Shown here: positions 35,771-43,759 of the stretch, one piece after another | Layout of the letters: every line of letters starts with the position of its first letter | Numbering within the stretch: position 1 is the stretch's first letter | Origin: Spirosoma endbachense | GTDB taxonomy: Bacteria > Bacteroidota > Bacteroidia > Cytophagales > Spirosomataceae | Direction: 5' to 3' | DNA length: 64,000 bases | Assembly: GCF_010233585.1 (NCBI RefSeq) | Contig: NZ_CP045997.1 | Coordinates: forward strand, 1,639,749-1,703,748 | Translations under genes and position numbers: made by a program | Notes under the pieces: generated by a model | Databases searched by the model: none | What the model was told of the DNA's origin: nothing | Seen by the model: only the letters and a program-made list of their open reading frames with translations

Positions 35771-36379
35771 TTGTTTTTCAAAAAATCGTCCTCGTTTGCC
35801 GAACATGACCTAATCAGTGTCATTCAGGCTTGCCGTGCCAACGATCCCCGGGCGCAGCGAACGCTATTTAAGCAGTTTTTTGGGTATGCCAAGAGTATAT
35901 GTCTACGCTACACCTCTAGCCGCGAAGAGGCTGAAGATGTGCTGAATGAGGGATTTCTAAAGGTTTTTCAGCATTTGGACCGATTCGACGAAACCCAGCC
36001 CTTTAAGGCATGGCTTCGAACGATTCTGGTCAACACGGCTATTAGCCATTATCGGCGTAATCATCAACTGGAACAACACACCAATCTGGAATCAGGCGAA
36101 CAGGTAGCGCTTGATGAAGATGTTGTTGATCAGATTGCCGCCGAAGAAATTCTTGCCCTGGTCCAGCAGCTAACACCTACCTACCGAACGGTGTTTATGA
36201 TGCACGTTGTTGATGGTTATAGCCTCCACGAGATTGCAGGTATACTTTCACACAACGAAGCCACAGTACGTTCTAATTATGCACGCGCCCGCCAGAAACT
36301 CCAGCAAATGATTCGGCAGGCATATCCTTTCCACGCTAAGACCAGCCCCTCGGCTCCAATACCATATCATGAAAACTGA
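35771..36379 (+). CDS. ECF-type RNA polymerase sigma factor
   Basis: A 202-aa sigma-70 family factor. Region 2 (residues about 25-95) includes FKQFFGYAKSICLRYTSSREEAEDVLNEGFLKVFQHLDRFD and FKAWLRTILVNTAISHYRRN. Region 4 (residues about 130-185) includes LVQQLTPTYRTVFMMHVVDGYSLHEIAGIL with the HTH HNEATVRSNYARARQKL. The only in-frame start I find is TTG at 35771; a nearby ATG (35805 area) is in another frame. The stop overlaps the next gene by 11 bp, a strong sign of translational coupling and of a sigma/anti-sigma pair. No regulator of another type lies nearby. Confidence 0.9.
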   Translation: MFFKKSSSFAEHDLISVIQACRANDPRAQRTLFKQFFGYAKSICLRYTSSREEAEDVLNEGFLKVFQHLDRFDETQPFKAWLRTILVNTAISHYRRNHQLEQHTNLESGEQVALDEDVVDQIAAEEILALVQQLTPTYRTVFMMHVVDGYSLHEIAGILSHNEATVRSNYARARQKLQQMIRQAYPFHAKTSPSAPIPYHEN

Positions 36380-38033
36380 TCGATTTGCCGATATTATCAG
36401 GCGAAAGCTGGATAGCATCCGACCCGATTTCTCCGAGCGGGACTGGGCGCGGATGCAGGCAACCCTTAAACAGGCTGGCCCATCTCCCAATGCGCCCACT
36501 CCGTCCGCTCATCCCTTTGCTAGTCAGGCAGCCCGATTTGCAGTTGCAGGCGCTGTTGGAACAACTATTTTCTTAACCACCACTATCTGGCAACACTATG
36601 AATTAAAACATTTACATCAAACTCTTCAGCAAGTAACCCAAAAAGCGAATCGGTTAGAAACAGCCCAACCCGATGCTGCCCATATAACGCAGCCTGCTAC
36701 TGAATCGGAAGCGGTTACTTCTGAGTCGAATCCGCGTAACCAGAAAAGCGAAACGTCAGTAGATGCTGCACCAGAACGAAACTCGGTTACGCTGAAACGC
36801 GACACCGTCTATATAGACCGGTACGTAACAGTACCTGCTCCAGCAACTCGGCTTCGGCCAACTGAGAGTTCTCAGCTCACAAAGCAACCCGAGCGAACTA
36901 GTACGGGGAATCAGGTTGCAAAAACTGACTTTTCTTCTTCAACAGAACGGGTCGGAAGCACGACCCGAAATCGAACGACAAATCAGCCTGAAAACCGCAT
37001 TGCAGAACCCATTTCGACTGGATCTCGGCCACGTGTCGAGGTTACACACCCGGAGAAATCGGCAGAGAATGTTGCTATTGCAGACCGGCCAACTAAAGGT
37101 CGGGATCGGGTTTCTGGTAGTTACACGAACGTAGAGCACACGAATCAGACCTCTACCCGAGAAGTAACGAACGGGAATGTTACAACACCTTCATCATCCA
37201 ACAATCAGGTAGTACAAAATCAACCTGTATCATCAGATATTCCTCCCGTTATCAGTACAGGAGAAACAACGCAACCGACGTTTGCTTATGAATCGCTGGC
37301 GGCATTACCAATGCAGACCAATACAGTTCGCTGGGATGCGCTGTTGGCGCAACGTGCCAGACAAATGCGCCCGGCCCGAACAGCGGTAACGGTTGTCAGT
37401 GGTCAACCCACAACGGCTCCGACCAGCCAGCGGGTTCAATCAATACCGCTACGCTTGAGAGCAGGTATCGGTACGGATATCAATTCCGAGATGTGGAGTA
37501 TGGGGGTCTATACGGAGCTTCTGGCATCCAAACACTGGAGTTTGGGATTGGGATTAAGTCAGGCCACATTTGCAACAGCTGCCTTCCGCAGTCCCTTGGA
37601 ATTCGACAAGAATATTCCGCAGGATTTTCGTAAACAGTACGCGCGGGGCCTTGACCCACGGCTCGACATTTTTGGCATTGAGATGTATACGGTTCGTGTT
37701 CAGCTTCCAATTAGCCTGGGTTATCGCATTCCGCTCAGTCAATCATTTACGCTGCTACCCACAATTGGCACATCGCTAAACCTGCAAAGTCAGCAATACA
37801 TTAGCTTCTATCATCAGTTGCCTTACTGGAAGGGATACGAAAAATTTCAGGATAGGAGCATTCGGCCAGTGGACTTGTTCAACAACATGACTTTTGGCGC
37901 TAGTCTTGAATGGCAAAATAAGCACTGGGCAATCCAGGCAGGTCCTGTCATTTCAACACCCCTTCAGTCGGACCCAGGTTGTCAGCAGGATGCGACGGTT
38001 GGGCTAAGAGCAAGGCTATTTTATCAATTCTAA
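36369..38033 (+). CDS. Membrane-anchored protein with N-terminal cytosolic segment and C-terminal beta-barrel, likely anti-sigma
   Basis: The 554-aa product is modular. Residues 1-55 form a short, charged helical cytosolic segment (IRRKLDSIRPDFSERDWARM). One transmembrane helix follows at about 57-78 (FAVAGAVGTTIFLTTTIW), then a short coiled-coil (LHQTLQQVTQKANRLE) and about 250 residues of Thr/Ser/Asn/Gln-rich linker. Residues about 350-554 look like an outer-membrane-type beta-barrel: RLRAGIGTDINSEMWSMGVY, VQLPISLGYRIPL, TIGTSLNLQSQQYISFYHQ and the end ARLFYQF. The sigma gene overlaps it by 11 bp. Architectures of this kind follow ECF sigma genes in many Bacteroidota. A role as anti-sigma factor or trans-envelope sensor is inference. 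Confidence 0.7.
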   Translation: MKTDRFADIIRRKLDSIRPDFSERDWARMQATLKQAGPSPNAPTPSAHPFASQAARFAVAGAVGTTIFLTTTIWQHYELKHLHQTLQQVTQKANRLETAQPDAAHITQPATESEAVTSESNPRNQKSETSVDAAPERNSVTLKRDTVYIDRYVTVPAPATRLRPTESSQLTKQPERTSTGNQVAKTDFSSSTERVGSTTRNRTTNQPENRIAEPISTGSRPRVEVTHPEKSAENVAIADRPTKGRDRVSGSYTNVEHTNQTSTREVTNGNVTTPSSSNNQVVQNQPVSSDIPPVISTGETTQPTFAYESLAALPMQTNTVRWDALLAQRARQMRPARTAVTVVSGQPTTAPTSQRVQSIPLRLRAGIGTDINSEMWSMGVYTELLASKHWSLGLGLSQATFATAAFRSPLEFDKNIPQDFRKQYARGLDPRLDIFGIEMYTVRVQLPISLGYRIPLSQSFTLLPTIGTSLNLQSQQYISFYHQLPYWKGYEKFQDRSIRPVDLFNNMTFGASLEWQNKHWAIQAGPVISTPLQSDPGCQQDATVGLRARLFYQF

Positions 38034-38084
38034 GCCGTTAAGGCCTTATAATAGGGCGAAACTGCTGCACGGATCGTTTTATAC

Positions 38085-38137
38085 AAAAGAATCAGCGAAT
38101 AGGCTCTCTGGTAGAGTTTTTATTCGCTGATTCTTTT
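38085..38137. terminator. Bidirectional terminator between convergent genes
   Basis: Perfect 17-bp arms (38085-38101 and 38121-38137, starting AAAAGAATCAGCG) enclose a 19-nt loop that itself pairs (CTCT/AGAG). Plus-strand transcripts end in a T-run at 38134-38139, and the minus strand has TTTTG, serving the beta-barrel gene and the sorbosone-dehydrogenase-like gene. Confidence 0.88.
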
Positions 38138-38154
38138 TTCGGGTTAATAGCTAC

Positions 38155-39471
38155 CTATTTACTAGCCGTTACCCGCCAGATTCGTCCGGCCGCATCATCG
38201 GCTACCAATATTGATCCGTCGGGCAATACCGTTACGCCCACCGGTCGACCATAGACATCTTTATCCGCTCCTTCTGCTATAAAGCCCGTCAGAAAATCTT
38301 CAGGTTTGCCGGGTTTGCCATCGGTAAAGGGTACGAATACAACCTTATACCCCGAAAACGCAGAGCGATTCCAGGAGCCATGCTGTCCAATAAACGCACC
38401 GTTATGGTACTTTGCTGGAAATGCTTTCTGGTCATAAAAAGCCAGGCCAAGCGAAGCCGTATGAGAACCCAACGGCACATCGGGAACGATCGCTTTTTTC
38501 ACCAGATCAGGCCGTTCTCCCTTCCGGCGCGGATCTTCATTCTGACCATAGTATGAATAAGGCCACCCGTAGAAAGCGCCTTCCTTAACACTGGTCAGGT
38601 AATCAGGCACCAGATCATCGCCTAGCTCATCTCGCTCATTAACAGCGGTATACAGTATATTTTTTTTTGGCTCCCAGTCCATACCGACCGGATTACGCAA
38701 ACCGCTGGCATAAATCCGTTCGCCTGTACCATCAGGGTTGATTTCCAGAATATTAGCCCGACGGAGCTCATTTTCAGGACCATGTTCGCCCACGTTGCTC
38801 CCTGATCCGACCGAGACATATATTTTCTTGCCATCGGGACTTGCCAGCAGATTACGCGTCCAGTGATTGTTATAGCCACCAGCGGGTAAGTTCAGAATCT
38901 TCTTGCCCGGTGCGGTCATTTTAGTCTGACCTGCCTTGTATGGATACTGCATTAAGCCATCGGTATTAGCCACAAAGAAACTATTTCCCAACACAAGCAT
39001 ACCAAACGGTTGATTGAGCCCGGCCAGAAACGTCTCCCGAACTTCGGGCTTACCATCTTTATTCGTATCGCGCAGGAGTGTAATCCGGTTGGCGCTCTCT
39101 TCTGTTCGTTCAGATTTGTTCTGGCCCGTCACAACATTCTTTACCGCCTGCTTAACACCTTTTCGCTCGGTATTCGACTCAGCAACGAAAATATCGCCGT
39201 TAGGTGCTACGTAAATCCACCTCGGACTAGCCAGATCGCGGGCATACTCAGTTATTGTAAAACCTGCTGGCGCCTGCGGTGTTTTACCAGTTGGCCAGCC
39301 AACCACATTACTAAAATGCAACGCCGATTTAGTAGCGTAAGGAGCAGGCAGATCAAGTGTTGTGTCGGCGGTGGCTACTTCGGTAGCCGATTGATTGCTC
39401 TCTTTTTTTTGGCTACAAGCCGATAAGACAGCCATTACAGCCGCCGTCAGAATAAGTCCAGTCGTTTTCAT
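38155..39471 (-). CDS. PQQ-type sugar/L-sorbosone dehydrogenase-like lipoprotein
   Basis: The 438-aa product has a lipoprotein signal (LTAAVMAVLSAC, lipobox LSAC) and a six-bladed propeller of the soluble glucose/sorbosone dehydrogenase family. Diagnostic stretches are PRWIYVAPNGDIFVAESN, GLRNPVGMDWEPKKNILYTAVNERDELGDD, VKEGAFYGWPYSYYG and the closing VGVTVLPDGSILVADDAAGRIWRV. It would oxidise sugars or aldoses in the periplasm, or act as a binding protein; PQQ dependence is not shown by sequence alone. No PQQ synthesis genes are in the window. A terminator follows at 38085-38137. Confidence 0.85.
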   Translation of the reverse strand: MKTTGLILTAAVMAVLSACSQKKESNQSATEVATADTTLDLPAPYATKSALHFSNVVGWPTGKTPQAPAGFTITEYARDLASPRWIYVAPNGDIFVAESNTERKGVKQAVKNVVTGQNKSERTEESANRITLLRDTNKDGKPEVRETFLAGLNQPFGMLVLGNSFFVANTDGLMQYPYKAGQTKMTAPGKKILNLPAGGYNNHWTRNLLASPDGKKIYVSVGSGSNVGEHGPENELRRANILEINPDGTGERIYASGLRNPVGMDWEPKKNILYTAVNERDELGDDLVPDYLTSVKEGAFYGWPYSYYGQNEDPRRKGERPDLVKKAIVPDVPLGSHTASLGLAFYDQKAFPAKYHNGAFIGQHGSWNRSAFSGYKVVFVPFTDGKPGKPEDFLTGFIAEGADKDVYGRPVGVTVLPDGSILVADDAAGRIWRVTASK

Positions 39472-39561
39472 CGTTGAGTATTAGTGTGCATTTTTTCCAA
39501 AAAAAGCATGGTTGCTACATTTCGGAAACATGCTTACTTAACTCAATGGACAATCTTTTGG

Positions 39562-39942
39562 TTACGGATTATCTTTTTTTGCCGATAGCTCCGTACCCTG
39601 TGTGGCCAAAGTAAGCCCCGTTACAGCTTTTGTCGTCCCATCCCGAACGAACGTAATAATCGACCCATAAGAGCTTGTAGACTGATAGGTATCAGGCTTG
39701 GCTTGCTTGATCAGCTTGTTTTTACCGTAGCTGTCGGCTTCCCCAAATAAGTCTCCTTTATCGGCAGTAACGGTAAATTTTTGAATTGGACTACCACTGG
39801 CAAGTGTGTATGAACCGGTGTACACGTTGAGATTGACCGAATCGGCAGCCATTTTAGCCGATGGGGCTGTGGCCTGTGCATAAGCCGAGCCAGCTTTGCA
39901 TAATACGATGGCTATGAACAGAATTGATACCGTTAATTTCAT
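39562..39942 (-). CDS. Small secreted protein, DUF3471-like
   Basis: From the ATG at 39942 the product is 126 aa with a signal peptide (MKLTVSILFIAIVLCKAGSA, cleavage near YAQA). The frame opens earlier at 39975, but those residues (MFITLTKPLKI) precede a clear signal peptide. The mature chain is a small beta-rich domain: NLNVYTGSYTLASGSPIQKF, ADKGDLFGEADSYGKNKLI, and IITFVRDGTTKAVTGLTLA. This resembles DUF3471-type domains found after serine hydrolases, but it stands alone. Function unknown. Confidence 0.65.
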   Translation of the reverse strand: MKLTVSILFIAIVLCKAGSAYAQATAPSAKMAADSVNLNVYTGSYTLASGSPIQKFTVTADKGDLFGEADSYGKNKLIKQAKPDTYQSTSSYGSIITFVRDGTTKAVTGLTLATQGTELSAKKDNP

Positions 39943-39977
39943 GATTTTAAGGGGTTTAGTTAAAGTAATAAACATAA

Positions 39978-40412
39978 TCAGTAAAGTGCCAGCGAAAACC
40001 GGGCATAAGGAATTGGGCCTTTATAAAATACCTCACTAACGGCTTCCATATCGAATCGGCGATAAAAATCAGCGGCATCGAGTCGGGCGTCACACCAAAG
40101 TAAGGTCGCTCCTAACCGACGGGCTTCCGCTATGACATGGCTCAGCAACTTCGTACCGATTCCCTGATGCTGATGGTCGGGGTCAGTTGCAAATTTGCGA
40201 AAACGGGCCGTTTGCTCATCTACGAACAACGAAATAACAGCAATCAGTTTATCGTCCCGAAATGCCCCAAAATGAAATCCATCTGAATCATTCTCGACCT
40301 TTACGTAATCGATTGGCTTGTCGGGCCATAAGACACTATGGCGGAGTTGATAGGTCTGTTCTGGCGTGATCGATTGAATCAAAACAGGACCAGCGTGACT
40401 GGTATTCGTCAT
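39978..40412 (-). CDS. GNAT family N-acetyltransferase
   Basis: A GNAT acetyltransferase of 144 aa from the ATG at 40412 (the frame opens eight codons earlier). The acetyl-CoA-binding motif is LRKFATDPDHQHQGIGTKLLSHVI-like (RFRKFATDPDHQHQGIGTKL), followed by ARRLGATLLWCDARLDAADFYRRFDMEAVSEVFYKG, the usual C-terminal half. The N-terminus (VLWPDKPIDYVKVENDSDGF) resembles proteins annotated as ElaA-like or generic acetyltransferases. It starts 35 bp after the small secreted protein on the same strand. Substrate unknown. Confidence 0.88.
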   Translation of the reverse strand: MTNTSHAGPVLIQSITPEQTYQLRHSVLWPDKPIDYVKVENDSDGFHFGAFRDDKLIAVISLFVDEQTARFRKFATDPDHQHQGIGTKLLSHVIAEARRLGATLLWCDARLDAADFYRRFDMEAVSEVFYKGPIPYARFSLALY

Positions 40413-40681
40413 TGTCAAACGTGATAGTAAACGCAAGCTATCAAAGATTCAGGAAAGCCACTAGAAAAGGCCAATTCTTCATAAAATCATAAACAGGTAA
40501 GTTTATCAATCAGGGCCGAACTACAAGTGAATAATAAATGCCGATTGGGGTGGTTTAGGAGAAAAGGCAGATTAACATATCGAGTTATTCCTGATGTAAT
40601 GTAGATCAAAAAGTTATGAAAAAAACCCAGTAAAGGCTTATCTTATGCTGTAATCAAAATAGTCTTCACAACAACCAACTC

Positions 40682-41599
40682 ATGCTGATCACAAAGACCT
40701 TCTACGCAAAGATTGTTAGGCCATCATGGTCTTTTTCCCGATTTATCGTACTGCTTGTCTCCAGTCACCTCGCCATTGGCCAAGGCCCTCCCAACGCCGA
40801 CATATTTCTGGTTGACCTTGACCTGAAAAGTAAACCCGCTCAAGTGGGCAGCCCAACAAATATAACCCAGCGCATAGGCTATGACAATCAGCCCTCTTTT
40901 TCGCCTGACGGCATAGGTTTGCTCTATACCTCGATGCGGGAGGATGGCCAGACAGATATTTATCGGTATGATGTTCAGCAAAAGTCCACCACTCAGCTGA
41001 CCCGGACACCCGAAAGCGAATATTCACCAACCATCACGCCCGATACAACCTATTTTTCGGTGATTCGGGTTGAGAAAGATCAAACACAACGATTGTGGAA
41101 ATTTCCTGTTTCGGGCAATGGCGAGCCAGAACTGGTCTTGAAAAATGTTAAGCCCGTAGGTTACCATTGCTGGCTGTCCAACGACTGGCTGGCCTTATTT
41201 ATCTTAGGTAAACCAAATTCGCTCCAACTGGCTCAGACTACTACCGGCGATACCGTCCGAATTGAAGGAAATATTGGCCGGGCGCTCCAAAATGTACCCG
41301 GCAAAAATGCGGTTAGTTTTGTGCACAAACGAACACCCACCGATTGGGAAATCAGGCAGCTCGATCTGCAGACACGTCAGTCATCACTGATCGTAAAAAC
41401 GCTTGAGGGTAGTGAAGATTTTGTCTGGACACCCGATGGAACGTTACTTATGTGCCGTGGCTCGGTCTTATACCACTATAAGCCAAATGTAACCCCAACC
41501 TGGACACAACTCGCTGATTTTAGCAGCTTTGGAATCAAACAACTAAACCGGCTTGCTATTGATCCACAAGGTAAAAAATTAGCTTTGGTCGGACAATGA
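40682..41599 (+). CDS. PD40/TolB-like beta-propeller protein
   Basis: A 305-aa exported protein with a hydrophobic signal (FIVLLVSSHLAIGQG) and a small propeller. PD40 motifs include NQPSFSPDGIGLLYTSMRE, TDIYRYDVQQKSTTQLT, EYSPTITPDTTYFSVIRV and FVWTPDGTLLMCRG. It ends with a half-blade IDPQGKKLALVGQ. It has no OmpA domain and is not a full TolB. It may bind protein partners in the periplasm; nothing more is clear. A 245-bp gap lies upstream, without a recognisable promoter. Confidence 0.75.
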   Translation: MLITKTFYAKIVRPSWSFSRFIVLLVSSHLAIGQGPPNADIFLVDLDLKSKPAQVGSPTNITQRIGYDNQPSFSPDGIGLLYTSMREDGQTDIYRYDVQQKSTTQLTRTPESEYSPTITPDTTYFSVIRVEKDQTQRLWKFPVSGNGEPELVLKNVKPVGYHCWLSNDWLALFILGKPNSLQLAQTTTGDTVRIEGNIGRALQNVPGKNAVSFVHKRTPTDWEIRQLDLQTRQSSLIVKTLEGSEDFVWTPDGTLLMCRGSVLYHYKPNVTPTWTQLADFSSFGIKQLNRLAIDPQGKKLALVGQ

Positions 41600-41758
41600 T
41601 CGTTGACGACGAATGCTTGATCATTCTGTCAAGAATTCTAAGCGTAAGTCCTAAATATATGATTGCCAACAAATGGGTGTTTTTATATAAAAAACAATAA
41701 GTAGTCGATTGGTCAGTCCTGCTTAACTAAGTACACAACTAATCTAAATCCCGTTAAG

Positions 41759-42166
41759 ATGGCTACCGCAACCGGTACGAAGGAAGATCCGTGGAAATTA
41801 AAAACTCCGCCCGGCACATCAGATTACGAATTGTACAAAGATGTAAAAGATGGCAACGATGTTTTAGTGTGCACAGTCGGGAAAACGGTTTTGTACTACG
41901 ATTATCGATGCATAGCTGATTTGCATGACATGCTTAAGAAACATGGCGACTGGATGGAGCTTGGTGCTGCCGACGAACAAAAAGACGCAAAGCAAGGAAC
42001 CGTTGAGGCATGGGGACGGTCATCAGAAAACCCAGTCGGTGGCTGGTACGGTCTGAAAAAAGGATTACGGGGCCGATTCGGCATGTATATTCCTCCCCTG
42101 CTGGAAGTTTTGGGGCTTGCAGAACTGGAACATAATCCTAAAAACAATCGAATGCGGGCAATTTAA
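41759..42166 (+). CDS. Conserved hypothetical cytoplasmic protein
   Basis: The 135-aa product has no signal peptide or membrane segment. It starts ATGTKEDPWKLKTPPGTSDYE and continues with LVCTVGKTVLYYDYRCIADLHDMLKKHGDWM, AWGRSSENPVGGWYGLKKGLRGRFGMYIPPLLEVLG and ends NNRMRAI. The alternating charged and aromatic composition reads as a folded domain rather than a shadow frame, and codon use matches its neighbours. I do not recognise a characterised family. A strong hairpin follows. The 158-bp gap upstream shows no clear promoter. Confidence 0.7.
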   Translation: MATATGTKEDPWKLKTPPGTSDYELYKDVKDGNDVLVCTVGKTVLYYDYRCIADLHDMLKKHGDWMELGAADEQKDAKQGTVEAWGRSSENPVGGWYGLKKGLRGRFGMYIPPLLEVLGLAELEHNPKNNRMRAI

Positions 42167-42182
42167 CGAGCCAATCACCTAG

Positions 42183-42233
42183 CACACGAGCCTTTCCAGA
42201 AGCATTAGTTGCTTTCATGGAAAGGCTCGTGTG
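42183..42233. terminator. Hairpin after the 41759-42166 gene
   Basis: CACACGAGCCTTTCC (42183-42197) and GGAAAGGCTCGTGTG (42219-42233) are perfect 15-bp arms around a 21-nt loop. No long T-run follows on the plus strand, so termination would depend on hairpin strength. Confidence 0.65.
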
Positions 42234-42246
42234 TATATGACTCATC

Positions 42247-42280
42247 TAAAAGCAGGAAACCGCCCCCAAGCGGGAGCGGC
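42247..42280 (-). terminator. Probable terminator of the amt gene
   Basis: On the minus strand CCGCTCCC pairs with GGGGCGG across a 5-nt loop (42260-42279), with CTTTTAG downstream. It lies about 80 bp after the ammonium transporter stop. Confidence 0.5.
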
Positions 42281-42359
42281 TCCATGAGTACAACAAAACC
42301 ACAGTAAAGCTGCCGGACATAACGGCCAGACAGGGTGCCTGTGGCTATGTTGTCGTATC

Positions 42360-43694
42360 TTACGCTTCGATCAGGAATTCGTCGTGCTGGCTTACGTCCA
42401 GACCCGACTTCTCGTCCTCTTCAGAAACACGCAAGGGCAGAATCAGATCGGTAACTTTCAGCAGCAGGTATGACATACCGAAAGCAAATATTGATACCAG
42501 AACCAGAGCGATCAGGTGTTCGACAAACAGGCCTGTTTCGCCAAAGGCCAGTCCTTCGACCGTAACAGCCGAGTTAACACCTTTACTAGCGAAGATGCCA
42601 GTCATAAGCAGACCTACCATTCCACCAACACCGTGGCAAGGGAATACGTCCAGCGTATCATCAAGCGTTGACTTAGACCGCAGATGGGCTACATAGTTCG
42701 AGATGATTGCCGCAACTGTACCGATAAAGATTGACGTTGGAACCGTTACGAAACCAGCTGCTGGCGTAATAGCAACCAGACCTACAACAGCACCGATACA
42801 GAAACCCAGTGCCGATACTTTCTTGCCTTTAGCCGAATCAAACAGAACCCAGGCAAGACCAGCCGCAGCCGCAGCTGTATTCGTTGTTGCGAAAGCTGAA
42901 GCAGCCAACGGAGTCGCTCCTACTGCCGAACCAGCGTTAAAACCAAACCAGCCAAACCACAGCAGACCAGTACCCAACAGTACGAATGGAATGTTTGCAG
43001 GTGGGAAATAGCTAGCTTCAAGGTGCGACTTACGACGCTTCAGATACAAAGCACCGGCCAACGCAGCCCAGCCAGCAGACATGTGAACAACCGTACCACC
43101 AGCAAAATCAAGTACACCTCTCTTAAAGAAGAAACCATCTGGATGCCAGGTCATGTGTGCTAATGGCGCATATACGAACAGGCTAAACAGGATCATGAAC
43201 AAAACGTATGACCGGAAATTGATCCGCTCAGCCATTGAACCTGTAACCAGAGCAGGCGTAATGACGGCAAACTTCAGTTGGAAGAAGGCAAATACGACCA
43301 ATGGAATAGATGCTGCCAATGACCAGGGCTTTCCGTCCAGAACGCCTTTGAACATAAAGTGATCCATTGGATTGCCAATGAAACCACCGATGGATGAACC
43401 GAAAGCCAGGCTAAAGCCAACTACAACCCAGAGGATGCTGATAACACCCATCGCAATGAAGCTTTGCAGCATCGTTGAGATAACGTTTTTGTTGTTGACC
43501 ATCCCGCCGTAGAAATACGCCAGACCAGGGGTCATTAACAAGACAAGAGCTGTAGCAACGAGCATCCAGGCCGTATCGCCCGAGTTGATGCCTTCCGTCA
43601 CAATTTGCGTCGGAACACTGTTAAAACCGGGCAGCACACCGAGAATAGCGAAGACTCCCAGCAGAATCAGAGGTACGTAATTGGGCTTTTGCAT
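42360..43694 (-). CDS. amt: Ammonium transporter
   Basis: A 444-aa Amt/MEP channel with about 11-12 membrane helices and a charged C-terminal tail (RVSEEDEKSGLDVSQHDEFL) of the type that contacts PII proteins. Family landmarks are MVATALVLLMTPGLAYFYGGMV near the N-terminus, DFAGGTVVHMSAGWAALAGA, GWFGFNAGSAVGATPLAA, and FPCHGVGGMVGLLMTGIFA with the pore His region. The start is ATG at 43694. A porin gene lies 65 bp upstream on the same strand, so the two may be co-expressed. No glnK/PII gene is adjacent. Confidence 0.95.
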   Translation of the reverse strand: MQKPNYVPLILLGVFAILGVLPGFNSVPTQIVTEGINSGDTAWMLVATALVLLMTPGLAYFYGGMVNNKNVISTMLQSFIAMGVISILWVVVGFSLAFGSSIGGFIGNPMDHFMFKGVLDGKPWSLAASIPLVVFAFFQLKFAVITPALVTGSMAERINFRSYVLFMILFSLFVYAPLAHMTWHPDGFFFKRGVLDFAGGTVVHMSAGWAALAGALYLKRRKSHLEASYFPPANIPFVLLGTGLLWFGWFGFNAGSAVGATPLAASAFATTNTAAAAAGLAWVLFDSAKGKKVSALGFCIGAVVGLVAITPAAGFVTVPTSIFIGTVAAIISNYVAHLRSKSTLDDTLDVFPCHGVGGMVGLLMTGIFASKGVNSAVTVEGLAFGETGLFVEHLIALVLVSIFAFGMSYLLLKVTDLILPLRVSEEDEKSGLDVSQHDEFLIEA

Positions 43695-43759
43695 AATAAT
43701 TGAGGGGTTTTTGTTGTACTGATTTATGGAATTTGGGTTAAGAAAACGGAGATACAGGC

